21,634 nucleotides of DNA from CALCMJ01 sp964475415 (GCA_964475415.1 CAYYWZ010000069.1:1-21634), one strand, 5' to 3'. Counted from the stretch's first letter, positions 7,203 to 14,932 are shown. Translations and numbers: made by a program. The notes: generated from the sequence alone by a model not told the origin.

Positions 7203-7862
7203 TTGAAGATAAGTAAGGGAAATAAGGTAGCTAGTATTATATCTAATGATTCTAGATTTATAGAGTCTATGAGTGAGGAGATATTGCTTACCAATGCATA
7301 TAATAGCTTGTATATCTTATCTGATAAGAACATAAGGATAGAAAATAATATTATTCAGACCATAGAGATAGATTTTGATGATACAGATAGTATAGCTTTG
7401 CCAGGCAAGGTCAATGATGTATTTTTATTTGTCAATTTTGAGTATCATCTTAACTTTTCTGATTATTGCAAACTATTAATCTCGTGCTCTAAAAAAGTGT
7501 CCTTATCTAATTCTAACCAGATGATAATCTGTACACAGTTTTACGATGGACTGAATAACAAAATACTCAGAAGATACAATAAGCTGAAAAAAACAGAAAG
7601 CCATATATCTAAGTTACCCTTTTGGGCAGTTCACTTTTTTAAGACATCTAAGGTGTATGATAAGGGAAATCTATCAAAGCCTGAAAATTTAGTTTTTGGA
7701 ATAATAGAGAAAATATTAAATAGTGCGGGTGTTAAACTAATGGAGTTATATAAGCCTGTAAAAATATCAGTTATGACAAAGGCTATGGCCAAAGCACCTC
7801 AGCATATAAAGGATGGGGTACATAACTATTATTATAATGTACTCGAACAAGAAGAAAGGTAA
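7203..7862 (+). CDS. Uncharacterised protein, probably a degenerate Rossmann/atypical SDR fold
   Basis: A 219-residue protein read from a TTG start (MKISKGNKVASII) that lies just behind a -7 element; the next in-frame ATG (7269) would remove the first strand. The order of strands and helices resembles an atypical short-chain dehydrogenase (HTATIP2/YwnB-like): beta (VASIIS), helix, beta (SLYILS), a strand with acidic residues (IQTIEIDFDD), a strand DVFLFVNF, helix, a strand QMIICTQF, and a late segment YKPVKISVMTKAMAKAPQ like the 'V-A-K-A-M' helix of that family. The glycine-rich NAD(P) loop and the YxxxK catalytic pair are not visible, so it is probably not a working dehydrogenase. It precedes gldC by 14 bases and likely shares its transcript. 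The family assignment is inference. Confidence 0.6.
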   Translation: MKISKGNKVASIISNDSRFIESMSEEILLTNAYNSLYILSDKNIRIENNIIQTIEIDFDDTDSIALPGKVNDVFLFVNFEYHLNFSDYCKLLISCSKKVSLSNSNQMIICTQFYDGLNNKILRRYNKLKKTESHISKLPFWAVHFFKTSKVYDKGNLSKPENLVFGIIEKILNSAGVKLMELYKPVKISVMTKAMAKAPQHIKDGVHNYYYNVLEQEER

Positions 7863-7876
7863 ATAAAGAATAAATT

Positions 7877-8212
7877 ATGAAAAAATCTGAAATCAATATA
7901 AGCGTAGAGCTAGACGAAAATAAAAGACCCGCTAAGATCAACTGGCATGCTGCTGATGGGAAATCTAAGCCTGGCGAGTGTAAGGCCTTTTTATTATCCC
8001 TCTTTGAGAAAGAATCAAAAGAAACCCTAAGAATAGATCTATGGACTAACGAGATGGAAATAGGGGAAATGGATCGATTCTTCTTTCATACCATTAAGAG
8101 TATGGCAGATACCTACCATAAGGCTACTAATAATAACTTGCTAGCATCTCATATGCAGCAATTTGCAGAACATTTTGGTAAGGAAACTGGAATTATCCCT
8201 AAAGAAGAGTAG
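7877..8212 (+). CDS. gldC: Gliding motility protein GldC
   Basis: A 111-residue soluble protein that I recognise as GldC by its opening MKKSEINISVELDENKRPAK and INWHAADG, the middle segment LWTNEMEIGEMDRFFFHTI and the tail HMQQFAEHFGKETGI, at the usual family length. GldC is a cytoplasmic protein of Bacteroidota that is important for full gliding motility in Flavobacterium, where it is encoded next to gldB. It is conserved in many non-gliding relatives too. Here the upstream partner is not gldB but the Rossmann-like gene at 7203. The presence of GldC fits the T9SS sorting tails elsewhere in the window. Confidence 0.85.
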   Translation: MKKSEINISVELDENKRPAKINWHAADGKSKPGECKAFLLSLFEKESKETLRIDLWTNEMEIGEMDRFFFHTIKSMADTYHKATNNNLLASHMQQFAEHFGKETGIIPKEE

Positions 8213-8250
8213 TTTTTACATATTAGAAATAATTTATATGTTAAAATTAA

Positions 8251-8275
8251 TTAATGTGAAATTATTTCATATTAA
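8251..8275. promoter_or_regulatory. Dyad-symmetric operator-like site upstream of the S24 repressor
   Basis: TTAATGTGAAAT (8251-8262) and ATTTCATATTAA (8264-8275) are inverted repeats around a single T, matching at 11 of 12 positions. TTAAAATTA flanks it on both sides as a direct repeat (about 8240 and 8272). This is the form expected of a dimeric repressor site. The assignment to the adjacent repressor is inference. Confidence 0.4.
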
Positions 8276-8324
8276 AATTAGTTATAATGTGTAGTTTATT
8301 GTCTTTTAACATTTAATTAAAACA

Positions 8325-8365
8325 TATATAAAAAACAATAATATTATTACATATTATTGTTTTTT
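8325..8365. repeat. Long AT-only inverted repeat overlapping the S24 repressor promoter
   Basis: A nearly perfect inverted repeat of about 19-20 bp: the left arm ends CAATAATAT at 8344, the loop is TATTAC (8345-8350), and the right arm starts ATATTATTG at 8351. The only irregularity is six As against seven Ts. The right arm contains the TTG used as -33 element. It could be an operator, or a weak terminator for the gldC transcript with the T-run at 8360-8366. Confidence 0.6.
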
Positions 8366-8388
8366 TATATATAAGTTTATTATATTTG
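8357..8388 (+). promoter_or_regulatory. Promoter of the S24 repressor gene
   Basis: TTG at 8357-8359, a 21-base spacer and TATATTTG at 8381-8388: an almost ideal Bacteroidota promoter. The ATG follows 29 bases later. The -33 element lies inside the inverted repeat at 8325-8365. Confidence 0.65.
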
Positions 8389-8417
8389 ATTTTGACATTA
8401 CGAACCAATCTCAACTA

Positions 8418-9272
8418 ATGGATATAAGTATAATCACTAAGCGGTTTATAGCCTGTCTAGAAAGAATGAAAGAAGAGAAAATGATCCCTTCGTTCAGACA
8501 GTTTGCTATAGCTATAGATGCACATCCGCAGTGTATTAACGAAATTCTTAAAGGCAAACGTAATATCACTTTAGAGATGACAAGAAAAGCAGTCGATCTC
8601 TATCTCATCAATCCTTCATATCTCTATTACGGAACGGAAAACATGTTCATCTCAGAAGGACAGAAGCTCGATCAGAAATCAGATCAACCTTTTATAGTTG
8701 TAGATCAAGATAATGAAGAAAAAATAGTTCATGTACCTATTTCTGCGCAAGCCGGTTACGGCAACCAGCTACATGATCCAATCTACTTTAAAGAATTACC
8801 TACTTTCTCATTACCTGATTATAAGCAAAGGTCAGGAACGCATCGTTGTTTCGATGTAAGTGGAGACAGTATGGAGCCTACTATATATGGTGGAGAAAAA
8901 ATTGTTTGTAGTTATGTAGAAAAAGAAGATTGGTTCACAAGGGTAAAAAATAATTTTGTCTATGTTGTCATAACCCAGAATGATGTCCTTGTCAAAAGAA
9001 TAGTGAACAGACTAAGAGACAACGGAACCATAGAATTATTCTCAGATAACACCTACTATCAGCCATACATAATGGAAGGAAGTGATGTTGTAGAAATCTG
9101 GCAGGTTAATATGAAAATTTCTCCTTTTATGCCTTCTCCATCTAATCAGAGAAATGCTTTTCATGAGGATATCGGTAGTATGAAAGATACCATAACACAA
9201 CAATCTCAATTGATCAAAAACCTCAACCAAACCATAGAAAAACTGCTTAAACAAAATAGGTCAAGACCATAA
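8418..9272 (+). CDS. LexA/CI-like transcriptional repressor (HTH plus S24 peptidase domain)
   Basis: A 284-residue protein. Residues 4-75 form an XRE-like helix-turn-helix (SFRQFAIAIDAHPQCINEIL then KGKRNIT). A linker follows, then the S24/LexA-type domain with a possible Ala112-Gly113 self-cleavage bond in AQAGYG, the catalytic Ser151 in GDSMEPT and the catalytic Lys193 in VLVKRIV. The spacing (cleavage site to Ser 39, Ser to Lys 42) is close to LexA. The last about 30 residues (SMKDTITQQSQLIKNLNQTI onward) look like a coiled coil, an addition that LexA lacks. Such proteins repress their targets as dimers and may be inactivated by RecA-stimulated self-cleavage. The dyads and promoter directly upstream suggest autoregulation. 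There are no phage genes nearby, so it reads as a chromosomal regulator. Confidence 0.85.
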   Translation: MDISIITKRFIACLERMKEEKMIPSFRQFAIAIDAHPQCINEILKGKRNITLEMTRKAVDLYLINPSYLYYGTENMFISEGQKLDQKSDQPFIVVDQDNEEKIVHVPISAQAGYGNQLHDPIYFKELPTFSLPDYKQRSGTHRCFDVSGDSMEPTIYGGEKIVCSYVEKEDWFTRVKNNFVYVVITQNDVLVKRIVNRLRDNGTIELFSDNTYYQPYIMEGSDVVEIWQVNMKISPFMPSPSNQRNAFHEDIGSMKDTITQQSQLIKNLNQTIEKLLKQNRSRP

Positions 9273-9276
9273 TTCT

Positions 9277-9489
9277 ATGTTCCAAAAAGTAGAAATAAAA
9301 TACATGGAAATAGAAGGTGGATTCTGGGGTATTATCACAAAAGATAATCAGAAATGTATACCACTTAATCTCCCCGAGCAGCTCAAAACACATGGAACTA
9401 CAGCTTTTTGTATTATAGAACCAGCAGATGTAATGACCATACAGATGTGGGGTAGTCCTGTATATATTACTTCATTTTATACATTATAA
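9277..9489 (+). CDS. Small conserved-looking protein of unknown function
   Basis: A 70-residue protein starting 4 bases after the repressor gene and so probably in its operon. It has a compact all-beta pattern: YMEIEGGFWGIIT, a short polar turn KDNQKC, IPLNLPEQLKTHGTTAFCII, and IQMWGSPVYITSF. The 'EGGFWGI ... PLNLPE ... WGSPV' rhythm resembles a small OB-like or beta-barrel family that I have seen in varied bacteria without a known function. No signal peptide or membrane segment. Coding status is supported by tight spacing and by residue use like that of its neighbours. Confidence 0.65.
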   Translation: MFQKVEIKYMEIEGGFWGIITKDNQKCIPLNLPEQLKTHGTTAFCIIEPADVMTIQMWGSPVYITSFYTL

Positions 9490-9521
9490 ATTTACTTTAC
9501 TTACCATTCCTTTACATTAGT

Positions 9522-9529
9522 TATATTTG
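9522..9529 (+). promoter_or_regulatory. -7 promoter element of the CoA-transferase operon
   Basis: An exact TATATTTG, 18 bases before the ATG at 9548, implying a leader of about 12 bases. The expected -33 region (about 9499) has TTA rather than TTG. Confidence 0.5.
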
Positions 9530-9547
9530 TCTTATAACTAGTATCAT

Positions 9548-10240
9548 ATGTCAAAATTATATCAAAACGCAACAGAAGCGATTCATGGAATAGAAGATGG
9601 TATGACCCTTATGTTAGGTGGGTTTGGCCTATGTGGTATACCAGAAAATAGTATAACTGCGTTAGTAAGTTCAGGTGTCAAAAATTTATGTTGTATATCT
9701 AATAATGCTGGAGTAGATGATTTTGGAATAGGACTAATGCTTCAGCAAAAACAGGTCAAAAAGATGATCTCTTCTTACGTAGGGGAAAATGCAGAATTTG
9801 AGCGACAACTACTATCTGGTGAGTTAGAAGTAGAACTTATTCCACAGGGAACCCTTGCAGAAAGAATAAGAGCGGCAGGAGCTGGTATTCCTGCTTTTTT
9901 TACCCCTGCTGGATTTGGGACGGAAGTAGCAGAAGGTAAGGAGACAAGAAAATTTGGTAACAAAGATTATATATTAGAACATGCCTTTGATTCAGATTTT
10001 GCTATAGTCAAAGCATGGAAAGGAGATAGCAAGGGGAATCTAATATTTAAAGGAACAGCTCGGAATTTTAATCCTATGATGGCAATGGCTGGGAAAATTA
10101 CAATAGCCGAGGTAGAAGAAATTGTAGAAGTAGGAGCGCTAGATCCTAACTTTATTCACGTTCCAGGAATTTTTGTCAATAGAATTTTCCAAGGATCAGA
10201 TTATGAAAAGAGAATTGAACAACGAACTATAACTTCATAG
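9548..10240 (+). CDS. scoA: 3-oxoacid CoA-transferase, subunit A
   Basis: A 230-residue alpha subunit of a class I CoA-transferase. The N-terminal segment carries the family pattern GGFGLCGIPENSI (residues 24-36). VKNLCCISNNAGVDDFGIG, KKMISSYVGENAEFERQLLS and GIPAFFTPAGFGTEVAEGK follow, as in succinyl-CoA:3-oxoacid CoA-transferase subunit A. The A and B subunits together move CoA from succinyl-CoA to acetoacetate (or a related 3-oxoacid), allowing ketone-body-type substrates to enter central metabolism. The substrate is inferred from the family. It lies 3 bases before subunit B, as usual for a two-gene operon. Confidence 0.9.
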   Translation: MSKLYQNATEAIHGIEDGMTLMLGGFGLCGIPENSITALVSSGVKNLCCISNNAGVDDFGIGLMLQQKQVKKMISSYVGENAEFERQLLSGELEVELIPQGTLAERIRAAGAGIPAFFTPAGFGTEVAEGKETRKFGNKDYILEHAFDSDFAIVKAWKGDSKGNLIFKGTARNFNPMMAMAGKITIAEVEEIVEVGALDPNFIHVPGIFVNRIFQGSDYEKRIEQRTITS

Positions 10241-10243
10241 AAT

Positions 10244-10903
10244 ATGGCTTTAGATAAAAATGGGATAGCAAGAAGAATTGCTCAAGAGTTACAGGATGGT
10301 TTTTATGTCAATTTGGGTATAGGTATACCTACACTGATAGCTAATTACATTCCAGAAGGTCTGGATGTAACCTTGCAATCAGAAAATGGACTACTAGGAA
10401 TGGGGCCATTTCCCACTGAAGATAAAGTAGATGCAGATCTTATAAATGCAGGTAAACAGACTGTAACAACTTTGGCTGGTTCCTCTATCTTTAATTCTTC
10501 TACTTCTTTTGCAATGATAAGAAGTGGACGTATAGATCTGACGGTACTGGGAGCAATGGAAGTATCAGAAAATGGCGATATTGCTAATTGGAAAATACCT
10601 GGTAAGATGGTGAAAGGTATGGGAGGAGCAATGGATCTAGTAGCTTCGGCTGAGAACATAATAGTAGCGATGTTTCATACAAATAAGCACGGTAAATCTA
10701 AACTGCTGAAATCATGTTCTTTGCCTTTGACAGGTACAGGATGTATTACTAAGGTTGTTACCAACTTAGGGTATTTCGAAATAGAAGATGGAGCTTTCCA
10801 TCTTAGAGAAAGAGCGACAGGTGTTACTATAGAAGAAATAGAAAAGGCTACTGAAGGAAAGTTAGTTGTCGAGGGAGATATTCCTGAAATGAAAATTCAG
10901 TAA
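10244..10903 (+). CDS. scoB: 3-oxoacid CoA-transferase, subunit B
   Basis: A 219-residue beta subunit of the same class I CoA-transferase. It holds the catalytic glutamate, Glu47 in LQSENGLLGMGPFP, which forms the glutamyl-CoA thioester. Other family segments are YVNLGIGIPTLIANYIPEG, GRIDLTVLGAMEVSENGDIA and WKIPGKMVKGMGGAMDLV. It is full length and uninterrupted. The next gene (10938) runs towards it on the opposite strand; no convincing terminator is seen in the 34 bases between them. Confidence 0.92.
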   Translation: MALDKNGIARRIAQELQDGFYVNLGIGIPTLIANYIPEGLDVTLQSENGLLGMGPFPTEDKVDADLINAGKQTVTTLAGSSIFNSSTSFAMIRSGRIDLTVLGAMEVSENGDIANWKIPGKMVKGMGGAMDLVASAENIIVAMFHTNKHGKSKLLKSCSLPLTGTGCITKVVTNLGYFEIEDGAFHLRERATGVTIEEIEKATEGKLVVEGDIPEMKIQ

Positions 10904-10937
10904 TTTCCGAGAATCTAACTAGTCGATAAGTCTAGCT

Positions 10938-11783
10938 TTAAGGAAAAAAAATACTCTTATGTATAGGTTTTAATCTGCTGTTTATCAATTTGACGTTTTG
11001 TCGATGTAGGATATTTTTGTTTTTAAATAAAATTCCAAAATGGAATAGATCAATTCCTAAATCAAAATCATACTTTGCAAGTATAGTGTCCCAGGCTGAT
11101 TTCATATCAGAAGACCAATAGATATCATCCACAATTACAATAGCCTCAGAACTAAGTTTAGGAACTATAAGATCGAGATATTCCAGCGTCGCTAGTTTTC
11201 TGTGATTACCATCTAGAAATACCATATCTACTTCATCTAGTTCAGATAATACTTGAACAAGTTTGTCATCGAAATTACCAACTACAAGTCTTATATTACT
11301 GGCTTGGAATTCATTGAAGTTTGCCTGAGCTAGAGTTGCAATTGCAGGGTCTCCTTCTATACTGATGACCCGAGATTTTTGATATCCATTAGCAAAGTGC
11401 AACGCACTTATACCTAAGGACGTCCCTAATTCTAAAACTAGTTTTGGTTTGTAGAATTGACTTAGATTGAACAAACATTTTAACTGCCAGATAGAAGAGA
11501 CTGCTGACTTAGAAATTTGTGAAACAGTTTTTAGTTTTTCTTTATGGACCTTAGAACCTGCACCTAGATCTGTTGTAATAATTTCTTGCTCGCTTGATTT
11601 TAATTTACTCAGCAGAAAATCTATATGATCATCAAAGTAATATCGTCTATTTGTATCCATTATATTTTCTATAAAAGAAAATAAAAAAGGAGAGTGGACA
11701 GCGTATTGTGTCTTAGCCGAGAAATAAAATTTGATAAATTCAGAGATAGAAAATAAGGTAGACAAAGATATATTTTTGTGCAA
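10938..11783 (-). CDS. Class I SAM-dependent methyltransferase (O-methyltransferase-like)
   Basis: A 281-residue soluble protein. The SAM-binding core sits at about residues 113-215: motif I LVLELGTSLGISALHFA, the acidic residue after strand 2 in VISIEGD (Glu143), the segment IRLVVGNFDD, motif MVFLDGNH (about 187-194), and VIVDDIYWSSDMKSAW. This arrangement matches the Methyltransf_24 / catechol-O-methyltransferase-like group. The about 110-residue N-terminal part (KTQYAVHSPFLFSFIEN and the rest) is typical of a Bacteroidota subgroup with no known substrate. It is divergent from the secreted protein gene at 11901. Confidence 0.85.
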   Translation of the reverse strand: MHKNISLSTLFSISEFIKFYFSAKTQYAVHSPFLFSFIENIMDTNRRYYFDDHIDFLLSKLKSSEQEIITTDLGAGSKVHKEKLKTVSQISKSAVSSIWQLKCLFNLSQFYKPKLVLELGTSLGISALHFANGYQKSRVISIEGDPAIATLAQANFNEFQASNIRLVVGNFDDKLVQVLSELDEVDMVFLDGNHRKLATLEYLDLIVPKLSSEAIVIVDDIYWSSDMKSAWDTILAKYDFDLGIDLFHFGILFKNKNILHRQNVKLINSRLKPIHKSIFFP

Positions 11784-11900
11784 AATACTTTTATTCGACC
11801 AATTATCCCACTAAGCACTTTACGATGACAAAATATTTAAACTTATATTCCTAATTGTTGTAATAGTGGTCTATCTTTAGATAGTAAAAATAATTATAAT

Positions 11901-14711
11901 ATGATTAATCTTAAAACAACTTTCACTACCTGTTTCATTTCACTTTTTTCACTAATTATCTGTGCTCAGGTTACTTTTAACAGACAAGAAATCGACTTTC
12001 CAAACGGTTCAATGTTTATGTCGTTTACAGATGTAAATGGAGATTATAAAGACGATATAATTGTATTATCTGAACCAAGAAATACGGATATATATCTACA
12101 AACAATTAACAAAAGCATAAGATATGCAAGTAGTATGGTTGCTGATGGAGATGCTGACTGGACGATTGCTGTTGCTGATTACGAGAATGATGGAACAAAA
12201 GAAATCTTGACTTCAGGCTTTTATAATGGTATTAATAAGTTGTCAATAGTAGATCCCGTTAGCCAAGAGTTCGAAACAGAAGCGATAAGTAATCATTTAT
12301 TATTTGCTCAAGCCTCTAATAGTGTAGATATAGATAATGATGGATTTTTGGATTATTTCGTTTGTCATGATGATGGTGATTCCCAGGTTTATATGAATGA
12401 TGGAGCGGGTAACTTATCGCTAGAAGTTGATAGAATCCCGTGGGTAAAAGAACAAGGATATGATGGTTCAGGAAACTATGGCTCTATATGGATAGACATA
12501 GAACAGGATGGAGATTTAGACTTATATATAGCTAAATGTCGATCTTTTGCTGATTTGCCTACCGATAAAAGAAGAATAAATCAGTTATATATTAATGATG
12601 GTGAGAATAATTTCACTGAACAAGCTGCAGACTATAACCTAGCTATAGGTTTGCAGTCATGGACTGCTGATTTTGGAGATATGGATAATGATGGAGATCT
12701 GGATTGTTTTATAACTAATCACGATGGTCCTCATATGCTACTTCAGAATAATGGATCAGAAGGATTCAGTTCTATAGAGCTTTTTGCTGGTGAAGAATTA
12801 GTAGATTTTGCCTTTCAGGGTTTCTTTTCGGATTTTGATAACGATGGTTTCCTAGATATTATAGTTGTAGGCCAGAGCAATTACTTTTTATGGAATAATG
12901 GTAATTCTACCTTTACTAAAAATGACTTAGGTTTCTCAGAGTCTCTTATAAAATCATGCTCAGTAGGTGATGGTAATGATGATGGTTTTTTAGATATTTT
13001 AGCAAGTTATACAACAGGCTTTACTAATAGTACTTCTCCTAATATTCTGTTTCAGAATACTAGTAATGATAATAATTACCTGGCATTGACGCTTGAAGGA
13101 ACAACATCTAACAAAGATGCAGTAGGTTCGCGTGTAGATGCATTTGGTAGTTGGGGTTTGCAAACCAGAACTATTGTATCTGGATCAGGTTACGGGGTTG
13201 TCAACTCGGTAACTGCAAGATATGGACTAGGGGAGGCAACAACTATAGATTCAGTTATTATTTATTGGCCATCAGGTCATATTGATAGATTATATGACCT
13301 GGAAATTAATAATCATTATAAAGTAACAGAAGATCTATGTAGCGCGAAGCTTGTAAGCGGCCAACTAATTTATAAGGATGCATTATGCCCAGATCAAGAC
13401 CCTGCTTTTGTCAGCACAGTTGGTGCACTTGATAATTTATTATGGAATAATGGATCCGATACAGATAGTATAATCTCTCTAGTAGAAGGCTTTTATACCG
13501 CTACATATAATGATGTAAATGGATGTGCCTCTAAGACAGAGACTGTATTCATAGGAAATATAGAGAATTCTACTGTTGAGCTCTTGTTTGAGTCTGATGT
13601 TGCATGTCAAGGTGATACGATAAGTTTTGAAGCTTTAGGAGAAACTTTTATTTCGTGGTATGATGGTTCTCAGAATGAAATATTAGAAGTGACTGAAAGC
13701 TCAGAAGTGTTTTATACTGCTCAAGGAGCCTGCGATTCTATAGAAAGTGCAAAATTTGATGTTGTATTTTTAGAACCGGAAACAGTACGAGATTCTACCG
13801 TAGAGGCGATCATAGGGCAAGATGTCGTAATAGAACTACCCTACGAAAATCCATTATGGTATTCTGATGAAAATCTAGAAAATCTTGTCTTTGAGGGTAG
13901 TATGCTATCTATTTTGCAGCTAGAAGAAGATCGTACTTATTATGTAACCACTAGAGAAGAAACTAATCCAGTACCAGTAGTTGTAGGAGAAAGTTTATCA
14001 GATTTTGATATGTACAATTCTGATGCGCTAAACAATGCATTAATTTTCGATCTAGATAGAGATATACTATTACAACAAGTAACTATAAGGACAGATAGAG
14101 TAGGTGAGAGAAGAATCATTTGTACGACAGAAGATGGAGCTATGATAGCATTCAAAGATGTAAATATAGAGACAGTTGGAGATCATACGCTAGATTTAGA
14201 TTTTGAAATTCCAGCAGGGAAAGCTTATAGACTTACTACGGATTCCGCTGTAAATATAGGTGTACTAGGCTATGAATCACCTAGGTTCGCCAGAAAAGAA
14301 TTTTTCAATTCATATCCATATTTATTATCAGATTACGGACAGATTGTCAATAGTAACCAGGGATTAGATTATTATTATTATTTCTATGATTGGGTAGTCT
14401 CTATAGAACCAGTAGAGTGCGAATCGCCAGCAGGGGAGATTAATGTCAATGTAGAGGTATCCTCTACTAAGGATCATCAGCCTCATAGAGAACCGCTGTT
14501 AAGACCAAATCCAGGATCCGATAATATTGAGGTACTGTACGAAAGCGATGATCTAGTTTTAGTCCAGATTTATAATTTATCAGGGAGCATTGTTAAAACA
14601 ATTGTAGGATCTAATAATTTAAATGTTTCTGACCTTAACATGGGAATATATATAGTTAGGCTAGATTACAAAGAACAGACTATCTATGATAGACTAGTAG
14701 TACAAAGATAA
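11901..14711 (+). CDS. Secreted FG-GAP/VCBS and ASPIC-UnbV protein with T9SS sorting tail
   Basis: A 936-residue exported protein. A signal peptide (residues 1-22, ending SLIICAQ) is followed by six or so FG-GAP/VCBS-type repeats with calcium-binding DxDxDG loops: DVNGDYKDD (44-52), DIDNDGFLD (143-151), DIEQDGDLD (199-207), DMDNDGDLD (260-268), DFDNDGFLD (311-319) and DGNDDGFLD (357-365). An ASPIC/UnbV domain comes next (about 404-475, with VGSRVDAFG and TIDSVIIYWPSG), then about 380 residues of beta-rich, Ig-like sequence without a clear family. The C-terminus is a type A sorting domain (LLRPNPGSDNIEV, VQIYNLSGSIV, NMGIYIVRLDY, ending LVVQR). It should be carried across the outer membrane by T9SS and anchored or released at the surface. 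The ligand is unknown; an adhesin or polymer-binding role is inference. Confidence 0.88.
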   Translation: MINLKTTFTTCFISLFSLIICAQVTFNRQEIDFPNGSMFMSFTDVNGDYKDDIIVLSEPRNTDIYLQTINKSIRYASSMVADGDADWTIAVADYENDGTKEILTSGFYNGINKLSIVDPVSQEFETEAISNHLLFAQASNSVDIDNDGFLDYFVCHDDGDSQVYMNDGAGNLSLEVDRIPWVKEQGYDGSGNYGSIWIDIEQDGDLDLYIAKCRSFADLPTDKRRINQLYINDGENNFTEQAADYNLAIGLQSWTADFGDMDNDGDLDCFITNHDGPHMLLQNNGSEGFSSIELFAGEELVDFAFQGFFSDFDNDGFLDIIVVGQSNYFLWNNGNSTFTKNDLGFSESLIKSCSVGDGNDDGFLDILASYTTGFTNSTSPNILFQNTSNDNNYLALTLEGTTSNKDAVGSRVDAFGSWGLQTRTIVSGSGYGVVNSVTARYGLGEATTIDSVIIYWPSGHIDRLYDLEINNHYKVTEDLCSAKLVSGQLIYKDALCPDQDPAFVSTVGALDNLLWNNGSDTDSIISLVEGFYTATYNDVNGCASKTETVFIGNIENSTVELLFESDVACQGDTISFEALGETFISWYDGSQNEILEVTESSEVFYTAQGACDSIESAKFDVVFLEPETVRDSTVEAIIGQDVVIELPYENPLWYSDENLENLVFEGSMLSILQLEEDRTYYVTTREETNPVPVVVGESLSDFDMYNSDALNNALIFDLDRDILLQQVTIRTDRVGERRIICTTEDGAMIAFKDVNIETVGDHTLDLDFEIPAGKAYRLTTDSAVNIGVLGYESPRFARKEFFNSYPYLLSDYGQIVNSNQGLDYYYYFYDWVVSIEPVECESPAGEINVNVEVSSTKDHQPHREPLLRPNPGSDNIEVLYESDDLVLVQIYNLSGSIVKTIVGSNNLNVSDLNMGIYIVRLDYKEQTIYDRLVVQR

Positions 14712-14767
14712 ATCTGTAGTACTTTATTCTATTAATCTGCTGTTTGGTGGTGCTATTTGATAAGATG

Positions 14768-14821
14768 AAGTCTAATAGTATTCTAACAAATGCATTAAGT
14801 TACCTATGTTTTATTAGACTT
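14768..14821 (+). repeat. Inverted repeat downstream of the secreted-protein gene
   Basis: AAGTCTAATA (14768-14777) and TATTAGACTT (14812-14821) are perfect 10-base inverted repeats separated by 34 bases. It might act in transcript ending or stability, but the long loop and lack of a T-run make a classical terminator doubtful. Confidence 0.35.
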
Positions 14822-14887
14822 TATTCCCTAGTAAATGATAAGGTTTGTAGGACTTGAATAAAATAGAAATATATTCATTAGTAATTG

Positions 14888-14917
14888 TTGAAAAATCAAT
14901 AGATAATTATAATTTTG
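14888..14917 (+). promoter_or_regulatory. Promoter of the tRNA-His gene
   Basis: TTG at 14888-14890, a 19-base spacer and TAATTTTG at 14910-14917, a full match to the Bacteroidota TTG/TAnnTTTG promoter form. The tRNA begins 16 bases after it. Confidence 0.7.
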
Positions 14918-14932
14918 CATTCCTAATTAAAC

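Noticed and set aside
8325..8365. The AT-only hairpin as a CRISPR or mobile-element terminus
   Set aside because: It is a single inverted repeat with no spacer array, no target duplication and no transposase. An operator or terminator role is more likely.
8418..9489. Prophage or mobile island around the S24 repressor
   Set aside because: There is no integrase, structural phage gene, attachment repeat or composition shift; the neighbours are gldC and CoA-transferase genes. The tRNA-His at 14933 also has no adjacent integrase or duplicated 3' end.
11901..14711. A link between the methyltransferase, the secreted protein and the CoA-transferase as one system
   Set aside because: The genes lie on different strands with separate upstream regions, and no shared theme or motif was found.
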